This document shows, in pieces, positions 54,801 through 64,000 of a stretch of 64,000 nucleotides of DNA. How positions within the stretch are numbered: position 1 is the stretch's first letter; each line of letters opens with the position of its first letter. The translations under genes were made by a program, and so were the position numbers. Origin of the DNA: Lagopus muta. Its lineage: Eukaryota; Chordata; Aves; Galliformes; Phasianidae. Below the pieces are notes generated by a model. The model searched no databases and had not been told where the DNA came from. It saw only the letters and a list, made by a program, of their open reading frames with translations. Location: NCBI RefSeq assembly GCF_023343835.1, contig NC_064449.1:2765778-2829777 (forward strand), in the 5' to 3' direction.

Positions 54801-57800
54801 CTTCACAGACTCAGGATGAGATCACGGAACACTTCTGCTGGCATTTCCATTTCGAAGAGAATGCCAAGGCCTCCGACAGCATCCCCACTGTTACATCATT
54901 TCACTTGAAAGCTACGACAGCAGCTATCGAGGAAATGCAAGAAGTGATAGAGAGTTAAAGGGTCAAGCATGACCCAGAAATGCAAATCAGTGCCTCGCTG
55001 CACGTATTTAAAAATACACCTTTCACTGGAAGATGTTGATGTGCAGTCCTATCAGCATGCAGAACACCCAGCCTTCTTTTTCAACACAGCTTTCCCAGCT
55101 TCAAGGCTGAGATGGGCCTTTGCAGTGACCGAAGAGGAAGATGGTCCAGAGTGACTATTAAAACTGCTGCCTGAATTCAGCACAAAGGTAAGAGTTTGTT
55201 TCAAAAGGCAAGAGCGCTCCTTCAGCTTTCTGAACCCCGTTTGTCCTTTTCATTTATTTAAGTAATTTTTACATGCATATGTTATATACAAGTAATATCA
55301 AAGCACCAGTGACAGTCTGGAAAGGTATAAAAGGTACATCCACAGCCTGACCCATGGGTGCCATGGGAGTGTGGGTCTGTCCGCAGGCACAGCCCAGCAG
55401 CCCTGGGTTCACTGCTTTCCTTCCCCCTGCAGTGTTGCCCTCCTCTCCTGTTATGGGTGCTGGTCAGCAATGTTTTTACACCCAAATACCACCCTGCTAC
55501 AGCGAGTTTGGGCTCAAAACTCCCATTTTCTGATGCTCCTGATTCTCTGCAGTGCCTCTCAGTGCCCAAAAAGCAGTGTTAAACTGCTGAGGAGCCAACT
55601 GACCGTCAGCAGCAATGAGGGAACTACCAAAGCATGCTGGCTCCCTTGATTGTTTATATAAAATCTTGCCCACAGATACTGAAGAAGGAGACAAGAGGCA
55701 GGTGTGACAGTTTTCCCTTGGCCAAAGCACTACCAACGCTGGGCCACCCACTGGCCCCCTCCATCCAGAGGTAAAACACAGAGAGAAAGAGAAGAGTGTG
55801 GTGCATTGGCAGCCACAGCAGCACCTCAAAACCCAGCACCTGTACCGGCACTCTTCATGTTCTGGGGCATTGGTTTCAACTTGGAATTTCTTCTAGGTTT
55901 CCATTTTGGAGCACACAGAGGTAAAAAGGGAAAGCCCAGCTCTACACACGTTGAAATTAAGTGAGACATTTCTGCTGCAAGCATGATGAAATTACACCCA
56001 CACCATGCGACCTAAGGACATGTTAATAACCCCGTAATAGCCAGTGATGGTTTGGGGAAGCTCTCTCAGTGCTGGGGACAGGTACACATGTGATGGGGAC
56101 AACAAAGCTTCACATGACACGCAGTGCCACTTGCTGCTCCATCAGCCTGCAGACAACAGCCAAGCTGACAGCAGGACTGCCCCGCGTCCCAGAGGATGTT
56201 GTGCATGGAGTTCACTTCAGTGCAGCACTGCAAGCCACACTGAGTGCATTCCACAGAAAACCAGACGAAGAAAAGCTGCCCAGAAAGCTCAGCACCTTTT
56301 TTACCCACTATTAATTTCATCCTAATAGTCATTGGGTAAGTGAAACAGAGGGATTTAAGGCAGCCAAGTGACCAGGTGAGCTGCAGCCCCACAAAAGGCT
56401 GCCATGGGGAACAAGGAGCTGCCTTGGGGCACTGCTGCCTTCCCCAGAGCTCTGAGGACTGGGAGGACCTCACAGCCTGTATTCTTGTGCCAACATCTGC
56501 CACCAGCTCCCAGCAACACTTTGCCATTGGGAGCCACCCGGATAGTCCAGGGATGACACATCTGAGGAAGAGAGGAGTTATGGACTCTGCAGGACACATG
56601 TGGAGTAAGAGATCACACACGTGTTCAACACACACACACCCATCTGCCCATCACACCAGGTATCTGTTTGGATGATGATGCTCGAGACATTGATGGTTTC
56701 TTCCTTCCTGCCAATATAACTGTCTCCTACACGCAATGGTGTCGGCACCATGCTGTGTGCACACATGAAATACAAATGTGCAAGGCCTGCAAGGTCTGCA
56801 GGAGAGCAGAGCTGCCACATGTGGCAGGTGTGCAGCGTGAACCTCCATCCCTCACATTTCTAGGTCACTCCTTTGGTAGGGGGAGGAGAGCAGTGGGGGG
56901 AGCAGGCGCTCAGCCCCAGGGAGCACTCGGGTGCCGTTACAGGAATGCCCCTGCAGAAGATGGAACTCGGATGCCCTGCCCCAGATTTCAGCCTGCAAAG
57001 CGTCTGGTGGCGGGTCTGACAGCCACGGCGTCACTGTGGGTTGTAACAACGGCAGCAACCACCGTACAGAAAAAAAAAATGTGGCCGCTGCTGTTTCTCT
57101 CGCTTGAGAGGCTCCAGCTGTGGCCGCAGACACACCGCTGCCTTCTGCACACAGAGAGACTGGGAGCTGGGCAGGGGGGGAAACAAGAAATGGTGGTGCT
57201 GAAGGGAGAAAAAACCATTCAGCTGGGGCGAAGGCAGAAGGGGAGGGCTCGCTGTTGTAATTTCGGGTTGGTCCGGGATGATGTCATAACACCCAGCAAG
57301 TGCCAGGCCGAGCGGCGGCACTTCCCAGAGCTCCATCCATGTGACCTCCAACGCCGTGGGGCTGCAACGCGTCCTACTCCGTGTCCCTGTGCCTCCCAGC
57401 CCTCTCCCTGCCCCTCTCTCCCAGCCGTCAGCCCTCCGGTGCCCGCAGCCGTGCGGGGCCGGGCGGGAGGCGCGGCTGTAACTCCGGCAGCACACACCCC
57501 TCTCGCTACTACAAAGGCGTCCACAGAAATCCCATTTGCAATAGTACAAATCTGGGTTCGCCCCATCCCCCTGCTCTTTGTAAGCCGCTGCAGCCCGGCG
57601 ATGCTGCCCGCGAGATGCGGTCACCGCGCTGCTGCCTGAGATAAATGAATGAATGAATGAATGAGGAAGAAAAAATGTATTTCAGCAGCTCGCCCTGCAA
57701 ACGGCAATCTTATTGTTCCCAACCCATCTGCATTTCCACGGCATCCAAACGTATTCCACGCAAGCACACCCAGCCGCGGTTTGTGCACATGCAAATAAGC

Positions 57801-58294
57801 ACATTCGTTACCATGAACGGCTATAACAAAGGAGACGGGTGGGAAAAAGGGAAAAATAACCTGAGACGATGTGAGCTTCACCCACAAACGTGGCTGATTC
57901 CACATCTGCTGAAAAGATATGCAGCGTGAAAGCACAGGCATTCCATGCATTCGACACTTCCCCATTCACACACACGGCCAGAACACCACCCGGTGCAGCA
58001 CCGAGTTGCTATGCCAACAGAAAGGGAAAAAAAAAAAAAAAGAAATAAAAATTAAAGAGAGGAAAAACAAAAAACAAGAATAATAAGAAGAAAAAGGATT
58101 CTTGACCCCTTCCCGGAGAGACAGGGAGATGCAGTGGAGCAGAGGAGGGGGCTGCTTACCAAAGATGCTGATTTGATCGTGGCAAAGCGCTCTCGGTTCC
58201 GGTAGTGGAGGGCCTGATTCTGCACCGACTGGGTAGGCCGCACCTCAGGCCTGCGATCCCTGTGGCCCACCTCATCCCTTATAAATACATGATC
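45836..58294 (-). CDS. TAOK3: TAOK3, C-terminal 500 residues (8 exons; kinase domain lies right of the window)
   Basis: TAOK3 (JIK/KIAA-type STE20 kinase) feeds p38 and JNK signalling; only the regulatory coiled-coil half is here. Exons from 5' to 3' on the minus strand: 58294-58160, 51809-51573, 50988-50860, 49976-49773, 47742-47503, 46633-46421, 46322-46140, 45997-45836. Each is a multiple of three and all are phase 0. The first encodes [18 protein letters not shown] and [19 protein letters not shown], joined directly to [20 protein letters not shown]. The rest is one long coiled coil ([40 protein letters not shown]) ending [17 protein letters not shown]. The text matches human TAOK3 almost residue for residue, so about residues 399-898 are covered. 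The intron after exon 50988-50860 uses a GC donor. The preceding exon, expected to end near VHKK, is not in the window. Confidence 0.97.
53247..53322 (+). mobile_element. Short CR1 3' fragment
   Basis: CTTCCTAAAGTGGGTTGGAG, CTTGATGATCCTTGAGCTCC and TTCCAATCCAAGCTATTCTA are a CR1 3' end in plus orientation within the large TAOK3 intron 51,810-58,159. Confidence 0.85.
53625..53852 (+). mobile_element. CR1 LINE 3' fragment
   Basis: TAGGTTGGATATCAGGAAAA, GTTGTTAAGCACTGGAACAG, GGTTGGACTCAATGATCTTT and TTTTCCAATCTGAGCAATTC give an intact-looking 230-base CR1 3' end in plus orientation, antisense to TAOK3. Confidence 0.93.
57644..57664. repeat. (ATGA)n microsatellite
   Basis: Five ATGA units in the TAOK3 intron, beside a GC-rich patch at about 57,360-57,480. 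Confidence 0.85.
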
Positions 58295-59403
58295 CTGCAG
58301 AAATGGATAAAAACAAGGAGAAAGTCCAGCTGTGCTCTTTCCTCGGCGGCTGCCTCTCTCTCAGCCCTCTCTCTGCACAAGCACGGCTGTTTGAAATGCA
58401 TAGTTTAGCTCTCTGCTAGCCCCTGCAGCTCCCACGGTACGAAATGAATAAGCAACACATTGCAGCTCCGGCTCGCCGTGTCAGCTGATCGCTAGCGGGA
58501 TGCCTCCTCAATCCCTGCCAGGGATTTTTTTTTTTTTTTTTTTTGGTGCTTGTTTTTTTTTTTTTAAACCTCCAGCATTACATATATTAAAAAAAAAAAA
58601 AAAAGAAAAAGCGCTGCCGAGTGACCGGAGCTCTTCAAAAAGCTTGGCCGAAAGCACCGCAGCCCAGCGATCCCTGGAGAAACGTGACTCCCATCTCGAT
58701 GGCTCTCGGCCGCCTCATTCATTCATTCCCCCGGCAGCTCGGGGCTGTGTCCCGCGCCCGCTGCCTGCTCCCGCATCCCGGCCGCGCTGCCGGCCCCGCC
58801 GCCACTCAGGGATCCTGCTTTCCAGTCATGATCCCGCACGCTTCTAGCACTTTCTCTCCACAGCCCACAAAGGATTTTTTTTTTTTTTCTTCTAATTTTT
58901 TTTTTCTTTTTTTTTTTTTTCTCTCCTTTTTCCCCCCCTTTAAAGCAACAGCTCACAGGTTTTAGCACAAATGCTTTTCCCGTGCAGCTTCCCCCTTGGC
59001 TTGCTGGCAAACAGCCACGAACACAGAAAGGTGGCAGCCAGCAGCCCTTGTGCCTGCAGGATGTGCCCACAGCCACCAGCACCAGCACAGGTTCGGTATG
59101 GCCATGACCAACTTGGGAGCCTTCCTGAATGACAATCATGTTTCTAGTTGGCATGGGTGCAAAGGAAGGTGCTGCCCACTTCTACAGCCCTACAGTAGAG
59201 CCATGTATGGAGCACAGCAATGACCCGTGGGTTGTGCAGGTGTCTGTGGGCGACCACACATCTCTGCTGCCCGCCGTACCACCACCAAGCAGCCCATGCA
59301 CAGCAGCACTTTCCCCATGGCACTTCTCTCCCACACCAGAGGTTTCTTTCCCCGGTGCTCTGCCACTCCTAGATTGGACCGGCACAAATTCAACCGCTTT
59401 CGT

Positions 59404-59702
59404 AGGATCACAGAACTGTTAAGGTTGGAAAGATCACTAAGGTCCAACCCCAACCCATGCCTGTGACTGCTCTAGGCCACGTCACTCAGTGCAATAGCTG
59501 TCCTTTCCTTGAACACCTCCAGGGACGATGACCTCCAACTCCCTGGGCAACCTGTGCCAATGCATCACCACTCTCAAAGAAGAAATTGTTCCTAATATCC
59601 ACCCTGCACCTCCCCTGGTGCAACTTGAGGCCATCACCTCCCACCCTATCACTGTATATATATGCTTTCCAGCAAAAGGCCAACAGGTAGAGAAGCGCTG
59701 AT
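59404..59702 (-). mobile_element. CR1 LINE, about 0.3 kb (minus)
   Basis: AGGATCACAGAACTGTTAAG, GTTGGAAAGATCACTAAGGT, CCAACCCCAACCCATGCC, CCTTGAACACCTCCAGGGAC and AATATCCACCCTGCACCTCC are the inverted 3' end of a CR1. It is in the same orientation as TAOK3. Confidence 0.93.
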
Positions 59703-60574
59703 GTAAAGAACCAAACCACACACTGATTTTAAATGTTTAAAACAGACTCCTTTTCTCCAGCCCTTCACTTTGAGCCCCACACAACCTTCCCTTGCCTTGG
59801 CGTGGAGAGCAATGGCTGAGACCACCACTGCACCACAGCTATAGCAGCTCTTCTAGCTATAGGGACATCCCTTCCATAGCACTAGTGAATCGATGCAGAG
59901 GGCAGTTGCAATTTCTTTTAACATTTGTTATCCTTACACGGGGCTTTTTGTTGCACATCCTCAGCAGGAGGAGACAGCATTACAGAAGGTCCATTACTGG
60001 CAATGGGGCAGATCTTAGATTTTCAATCTGTGCAAGTTCAAAATGACAGCGAGGGTGCTTCCACGTTGTGATGAGGAAGCTAAGTCTGAGACTGTTACAG
60101 TCACACCAAAAAAAGCAGCAATTAAACATTTATACTTCAACAGCATCACTCAGTTGAGACTCATGGGTTCACTGGAAGGGTACCAATGCCACGGGCTCCT
60201 ACAGCTCTGCCACAATCTCTTCTAGCAAGAAAGTGTAAGGACTGAAACACAATCCCAGGACTGTAATTGAGGCTGACTGGCTGCTAACATCACCTCTTGG
60301 TTTGATATTCCTGCTGCCACGTTGGGAGCCTGCAGCCCCAGCAGTTCAGCTGAGCCCTGCAGGGATGGACCTGGCTGACCCAGGGCTCTCAGGGCTCCTG
60401 CAAGCATTGCTTCATGTGCACATATGGTTCTGAAGCAGGCCAGGGCAAAGGGAACAGAGACAGCAACTGCAAACTGACACTGGAGTTACCTGTATGCTCA
60501 ATAAAGCTAAATAAAAATCCTGTCCTAAAGATTCTGTACAAGATTTAGATGTCTAAACCACAAAGGACTGAAGA

Positions 60575-60630
60575 GATGCAGAAGGTTGGGCAAGATCTTT
60601 TCCAACCTTAGTTCTATGATTCTAAGAACA
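60575..60630 (+). mobile_element. Short CR1 3' fragment
   Basis: GAAGGTTGGGCAAGATCTTT followed by TCCAACCTTAGTTCTATGAT and TCTAAG is the CR1 3' terminus in plus orientation. Confidence 0.85.
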
Positions 60631-61094
60631 CAAGAGCTACAAGAGCTCTACTAGAGCCACAGAACTGAAATGGCAACAGGGCAAATCTTACTCATGGTTA
60701 TACATCCACGGTCTGAAGCAACACAGGTTCCTAAGGTCTCCTATAGCAATACACCAGTTGCTCAGCTGTCTCCCTTCTCTCCATTACATTAACACGCTAG
60801 GGTGAATGCAAAGATTTCAACCAAGAAAGCAGCAAATCACTGCTCAAACCCAGATGGTCAGTCCCTGGAGTGAGAACCTCAATTTTACCTCCAGAGCCCC
60901 ATGCTGGTTCCACCATAAGACGTCTTTTTCATCTTCCTCACAGAACAGCAGTTTTCACAATTCTGCCCCTACACCAGAACATCTACCTAACTCACCTGCC
61001 ATGGCTTTTGCTTTCAAGTTGTGTTATGGACGTTCTGAGTAGGCCCCTTCTAATTACACCGACCAGATCATTTGTGTTTGCTTCAAGATGTAGG

Positions 61095-61268
61095 TTGTTT
61101 TGAGTGACACCACGGTGCCCTGTCCCTGCAGACACCCAAGGTGAGTGGGATGGGGCTCTGAGCACCTGATCAGCTGTGGGTGTCCCTGTGCATTGCAGGG
61201 GAGTTGGATTAGATGGCCTTTAAGGGCCCCTTCCACCTCAAAAAGTTCCGTGATTCAGTGATTCCATG
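61095..61268 (+). mobile_element. CR1 LINE 3' fragment
   Basis: GACACCCAAGGTGAGTGGGA, GAGCACCTGATCAGCTGTGG, GTTGGATTAGATGGCCTTTA and CCTTCCACCTCAAAAAGTTC, ending GTGATTCAGTGATTCC, form a plus-oriented CR1 3' end. Confidence 0.92.
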
Positions 61269-64000
61269 AGAACAGAACCATTTCTGTAATGAAGCCTCCT
61301 CTGTGAATAGAACACTTGCTCAGAACAAGCAAGCTACAGAAGCAAACAGAAAACTCAGTAGGTACATTGGAGTTGATTTTTTCCCTACTGATGAATCAAT
61401 GAGAATTTTGCCTCAGATTTTAATCACAACAAAACTGGGGAGACAGATCTATAAATTGCATTTGGCGTTTACATTCCTTTCAGTATAGAACTGCGTTGAA
61501 GCTCTTGCACCGGCAAAGCATCCAACATGAGTGCAAAACACAGGGAAAGGAGTCCCACTGTCTTCACAGCTGATTCAGAAATAACCTCCCCAACATCAAA
61601 CTGATCACATCAGAACAGCCTGAAGCAGAAACAACCAAACTTGCACCCCAGGACTGTTGGCCTGCGTGTTGCACCTTCAGTTCTGCACACCACAGATACC
61701 TTCACAAAGGCTTCGTACACGAGGAACTTCCACTTGAGGAGGACTTCCAATCTCCTGGGCAAACAGGAGAGGGAATTTCTGAGCCACAGAAAGGACTTGC
61801 ACACAACTGCAGAGCGCTACATACAACTGCAGCGAATCCTTAACTTCTAAGGATTCAAAGGAGCGCCATCGTTCATTTTAATACATGGTACTAAACGCCT
61901 CAATCATCTGCAGAGAGGTTTAAGCATCAAGAGTCTTTGCAGAACAGGCTCCGTGTCCCTGACCTGCATGACCAGAAGGTACACACAGGGTCACCACTGC
62001 CTGCAATGCTCCTAGTAAAACTGCCCATCCCAGCTGGATATCTGAAAATCCTATGAAGAAACTGCTTTGATGAGGGGACACTACTGAGGAAACCCTTGGA
62101 TTCCAAGGAAGGCCTAAGATCCCAGAAAGGGAGGACGCAGGACTTGCAGCACAACTAGCAGACATTAACAGAATTTTTTTTTTCCCCCCAGCAATTTAGG
62201 ATACAACTACAAACTCAATTACATAAAGAGTGACACGGTCAGTTAGGGATGGCTGTCATTATTTTCTTCTTTCCAAGGCATTTTTCCTCCAATCTACGGG
62301 TTTCACTCTGCTGACAAATAGGAGCAACCTTCGTTCCAAGCAGAAGCTCAGAAAGGCAGAGAGCAAAGCGCTGCCCAGAAGGTTCTGCCTGGTGGAAGGA
62401 GTGAGGATGTGTCCTCTTCTCATGGAGGATCCATCCCAAATCCCCAGGTACTGCTTGGTGCACAGTGGCATCTTGGCTACCCAGAGCTGCCATATAGTTA
62501 GTGAGTCTCACCTGAACACGCTGGGGCTGTGGTGCAATGAAATCCAAAAGCCTCTGACACCTCGAGCTCTGAGCCACGCTAACAGCTCAGGCAATGCAGC
62601 CATCGTGGGCATGTGCACACAGTCTGGTACATCTGGAGGTTGTTAATTAACACATTTGTGGAACACCATAATTTTACTGAGCATTCTGATTTGACCCATG
62701 TCAAAACAATCCAGCACATGACCCCATGCCCACATAAGGCAGACAGCTGGCTAATCGTGTTCATCTGTATTTTCTTTTTTAGCCTTTAAAGGCTGGTTAA
62801 ATGCAAAACAAAAGCTTAATTTAAGCTTGAACCCCCCCGGTTCTCTGGATTTTGTTTGAGATAAGGCTCTGGGAGTGTAACTGAACTCAGCACCCCTGCT
62901 TCTCACCTGGTAGAACAGAACACAATGTGTGTGCATCCACTCACCGGGTTACAGAAGTAGTTAGAGCAAGTACAGATTGAAGGGGTTTTTCCCCAAATAA
63001 GGAATTTTACCTTGAAAACAGAATGGGATGTACGTGTGTGTAAGCCCCAGCAAATGCCCTGTTGCAATTATAGTATTTACACAGGTATTACTATATACAT
63101 AATGCACAGACAAAGCAGTTTTTCATTTAAAGTTGCATTCCTCAAGGTAAGGTAATCTAAAGAAGACAAATATTCAATTAAAACTGTATTTTCAGCGTGG
63201 TAACGTCCTGCCACACATATTCCAAATGCACTTCATGCACGTGTACAGCAGAAGGCAACATCTGCCAACTGTGTTGACATCTGCACCTGTGCAAGGTGCC
63301 CGTTGTTAACTGCTTCATAAGGGCCATCAGCAAAGCTCTGATGTCTGTGCTTCTGAAGTTTCCCTAAAACATAAGCTGGAGGTGACCCACAGGTGAGTTC
63401 TTTCATACCCCTTCCCTGAAAGGTATGTAAGCAATCCTGTTTTTCCATACCATGCAACAAAACACCCAGCTGGTGTTGAAATTGTGTTTGTTCACAGTGC
63501 AAGTCCTATGTACAGTGTGCAACCATGGGACTGAGGATGCTCCCTCCCTTTCAGTACAAAATGAAATAACCATATTAAAGCCAACAGCACTCTGCTCCTT
63601 TAACACAAGCAATTTAGATCTGATGGAAGTGGTTCACACTTTGTTTTCATCAGCTGCAATGACACCAATCCATCAGTAATATTACAACCTATTATTGTGC
63701 AAATCAATCTCTCAAATCTCTCTGTTTTAACACATACATAAATACAACCACTTGGCAACGTGAAATCAAAATACACATTCCTGAAATGTACAGAAAATGA
63801 AGAAAAGCTTTAACTAGAATCCCCCAGAACAGAAAATTAGTTAGGCCACTCTTCACTCATGAAGGCTCCCTGGAGTGGCATTTCATACCTATCTTCATAC
63901 CTAAAGGTGCCATTGCAAATGTAACCCCCTGAAACAAACCCAACTTATCTTCCAGTATACCTAAATGTATAAGGCAACCTTTTGTTGGAGACAAAATGAC

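Larger units (their letters stand above)
58295..64000 (-). other. TAOK3 intron (partial, 5' side)
   Basis: At least 5.7 kb upstream of exon 58294-58160. I looked for the preceding TAOK3 exon on the minus strand and did not find it. It holds T- and A-runs (58,527-58,545; 58,588-58,604; 58,874-58,921), a CpG-rich patch at about 58,610-58,830 and three CR1 fragments. Open frames of up to about 140 codons look random. Confidence 0.65.

Noticed and set aside
56668-57639. 323-codon plus-strand frame inside a TAOK3 intron
   Set aside because: It covers a GC-rich island antisense to TAOK3; no domain and no sensible start or conserved motif.

Overview
This window is vertebrate nuclear DNA and almost certainly avian. 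CR1 LINE fragments are scattered through introns and spacers, introns are short, several stretches are very GC-rich, and every recognisable protein is a vertebrate orthologue. The DDX54, CFAP73, VSIG10, PEBP1, TAOK3 and MORC2 content suggests the bird microchromosome that matches human 12q24 plus 22q12 (chicken chromosome 15). The species cannot be read from the sequence; a galliform is a guess. There is no prokaryotic, phage or CRISPR content.

Layout. 1-10,015 (+): the last 14 coding exons of MORC2, 670 residues, ending at a canonical poly(A) signal. 10,016-14,250: spacer with a CR1 fragment and no supported gene. 14,292-15,392 (-): a single-exon, very GC-rich receptor of the apelin-receptor family, with a GATGCAG-type minisatellite just upstream. 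16,100-18,600: nothing recognisable. 19,276-25,151 (+): a ten-exon gene that I assembled as MAJIN, the meiotic telomere-to-nuclear-envelope adaptor. 25,562-30,606 (+): DDX54 in 20 exons. 30,937-32,858 (-): CFAP73 (CCDC42B) in seven exons, convergent with DDX54. 33,864-40,330 (-): VSIG10, with Ig domains matching human Ig1, Ig3 and Ig4, a membrane segment and an acidic tail. 41,138-42,737 (+): PEBP1 in four exons, divergent from VSIG10 across a CpG-rich spacer. 44,379-64,000 (-): the 3' UTR and last eight coding exons of TAOK3, then a long upstream intron that leaves the window.

All exon chains were checked by splice-site dinucleotides and reading phase. They close in frame for MORC2, MAJIN, DDX54, CFAP73, PEBP1 and TAOK3. 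VSIG10 closes only if one base of a G7 run is dropped. The genes do not form one pathway: MORC2 (chromatin silencing), DDX54 (ribosome biogenesis and coregulation), PEBP1 and TAOK3 (MAPK signalling), CFAP73 (cilia), MAJIN (meiosis), VSIG10 (cell surface) and the apelin-type receptor.

The points most worth a second look are the apelin-type receptor beside MAJIN inside a 12q24/22q12-type block, the apparently missing second Ig domain and 13-nt micro-exon of VSIG10, the YY1-like motif cluster between VSIG10 and PEBP1, the polar C-terminal anchor of MAJIN, and a GC-AG intron in TAOK3. I found no convincing wholly new biological system.
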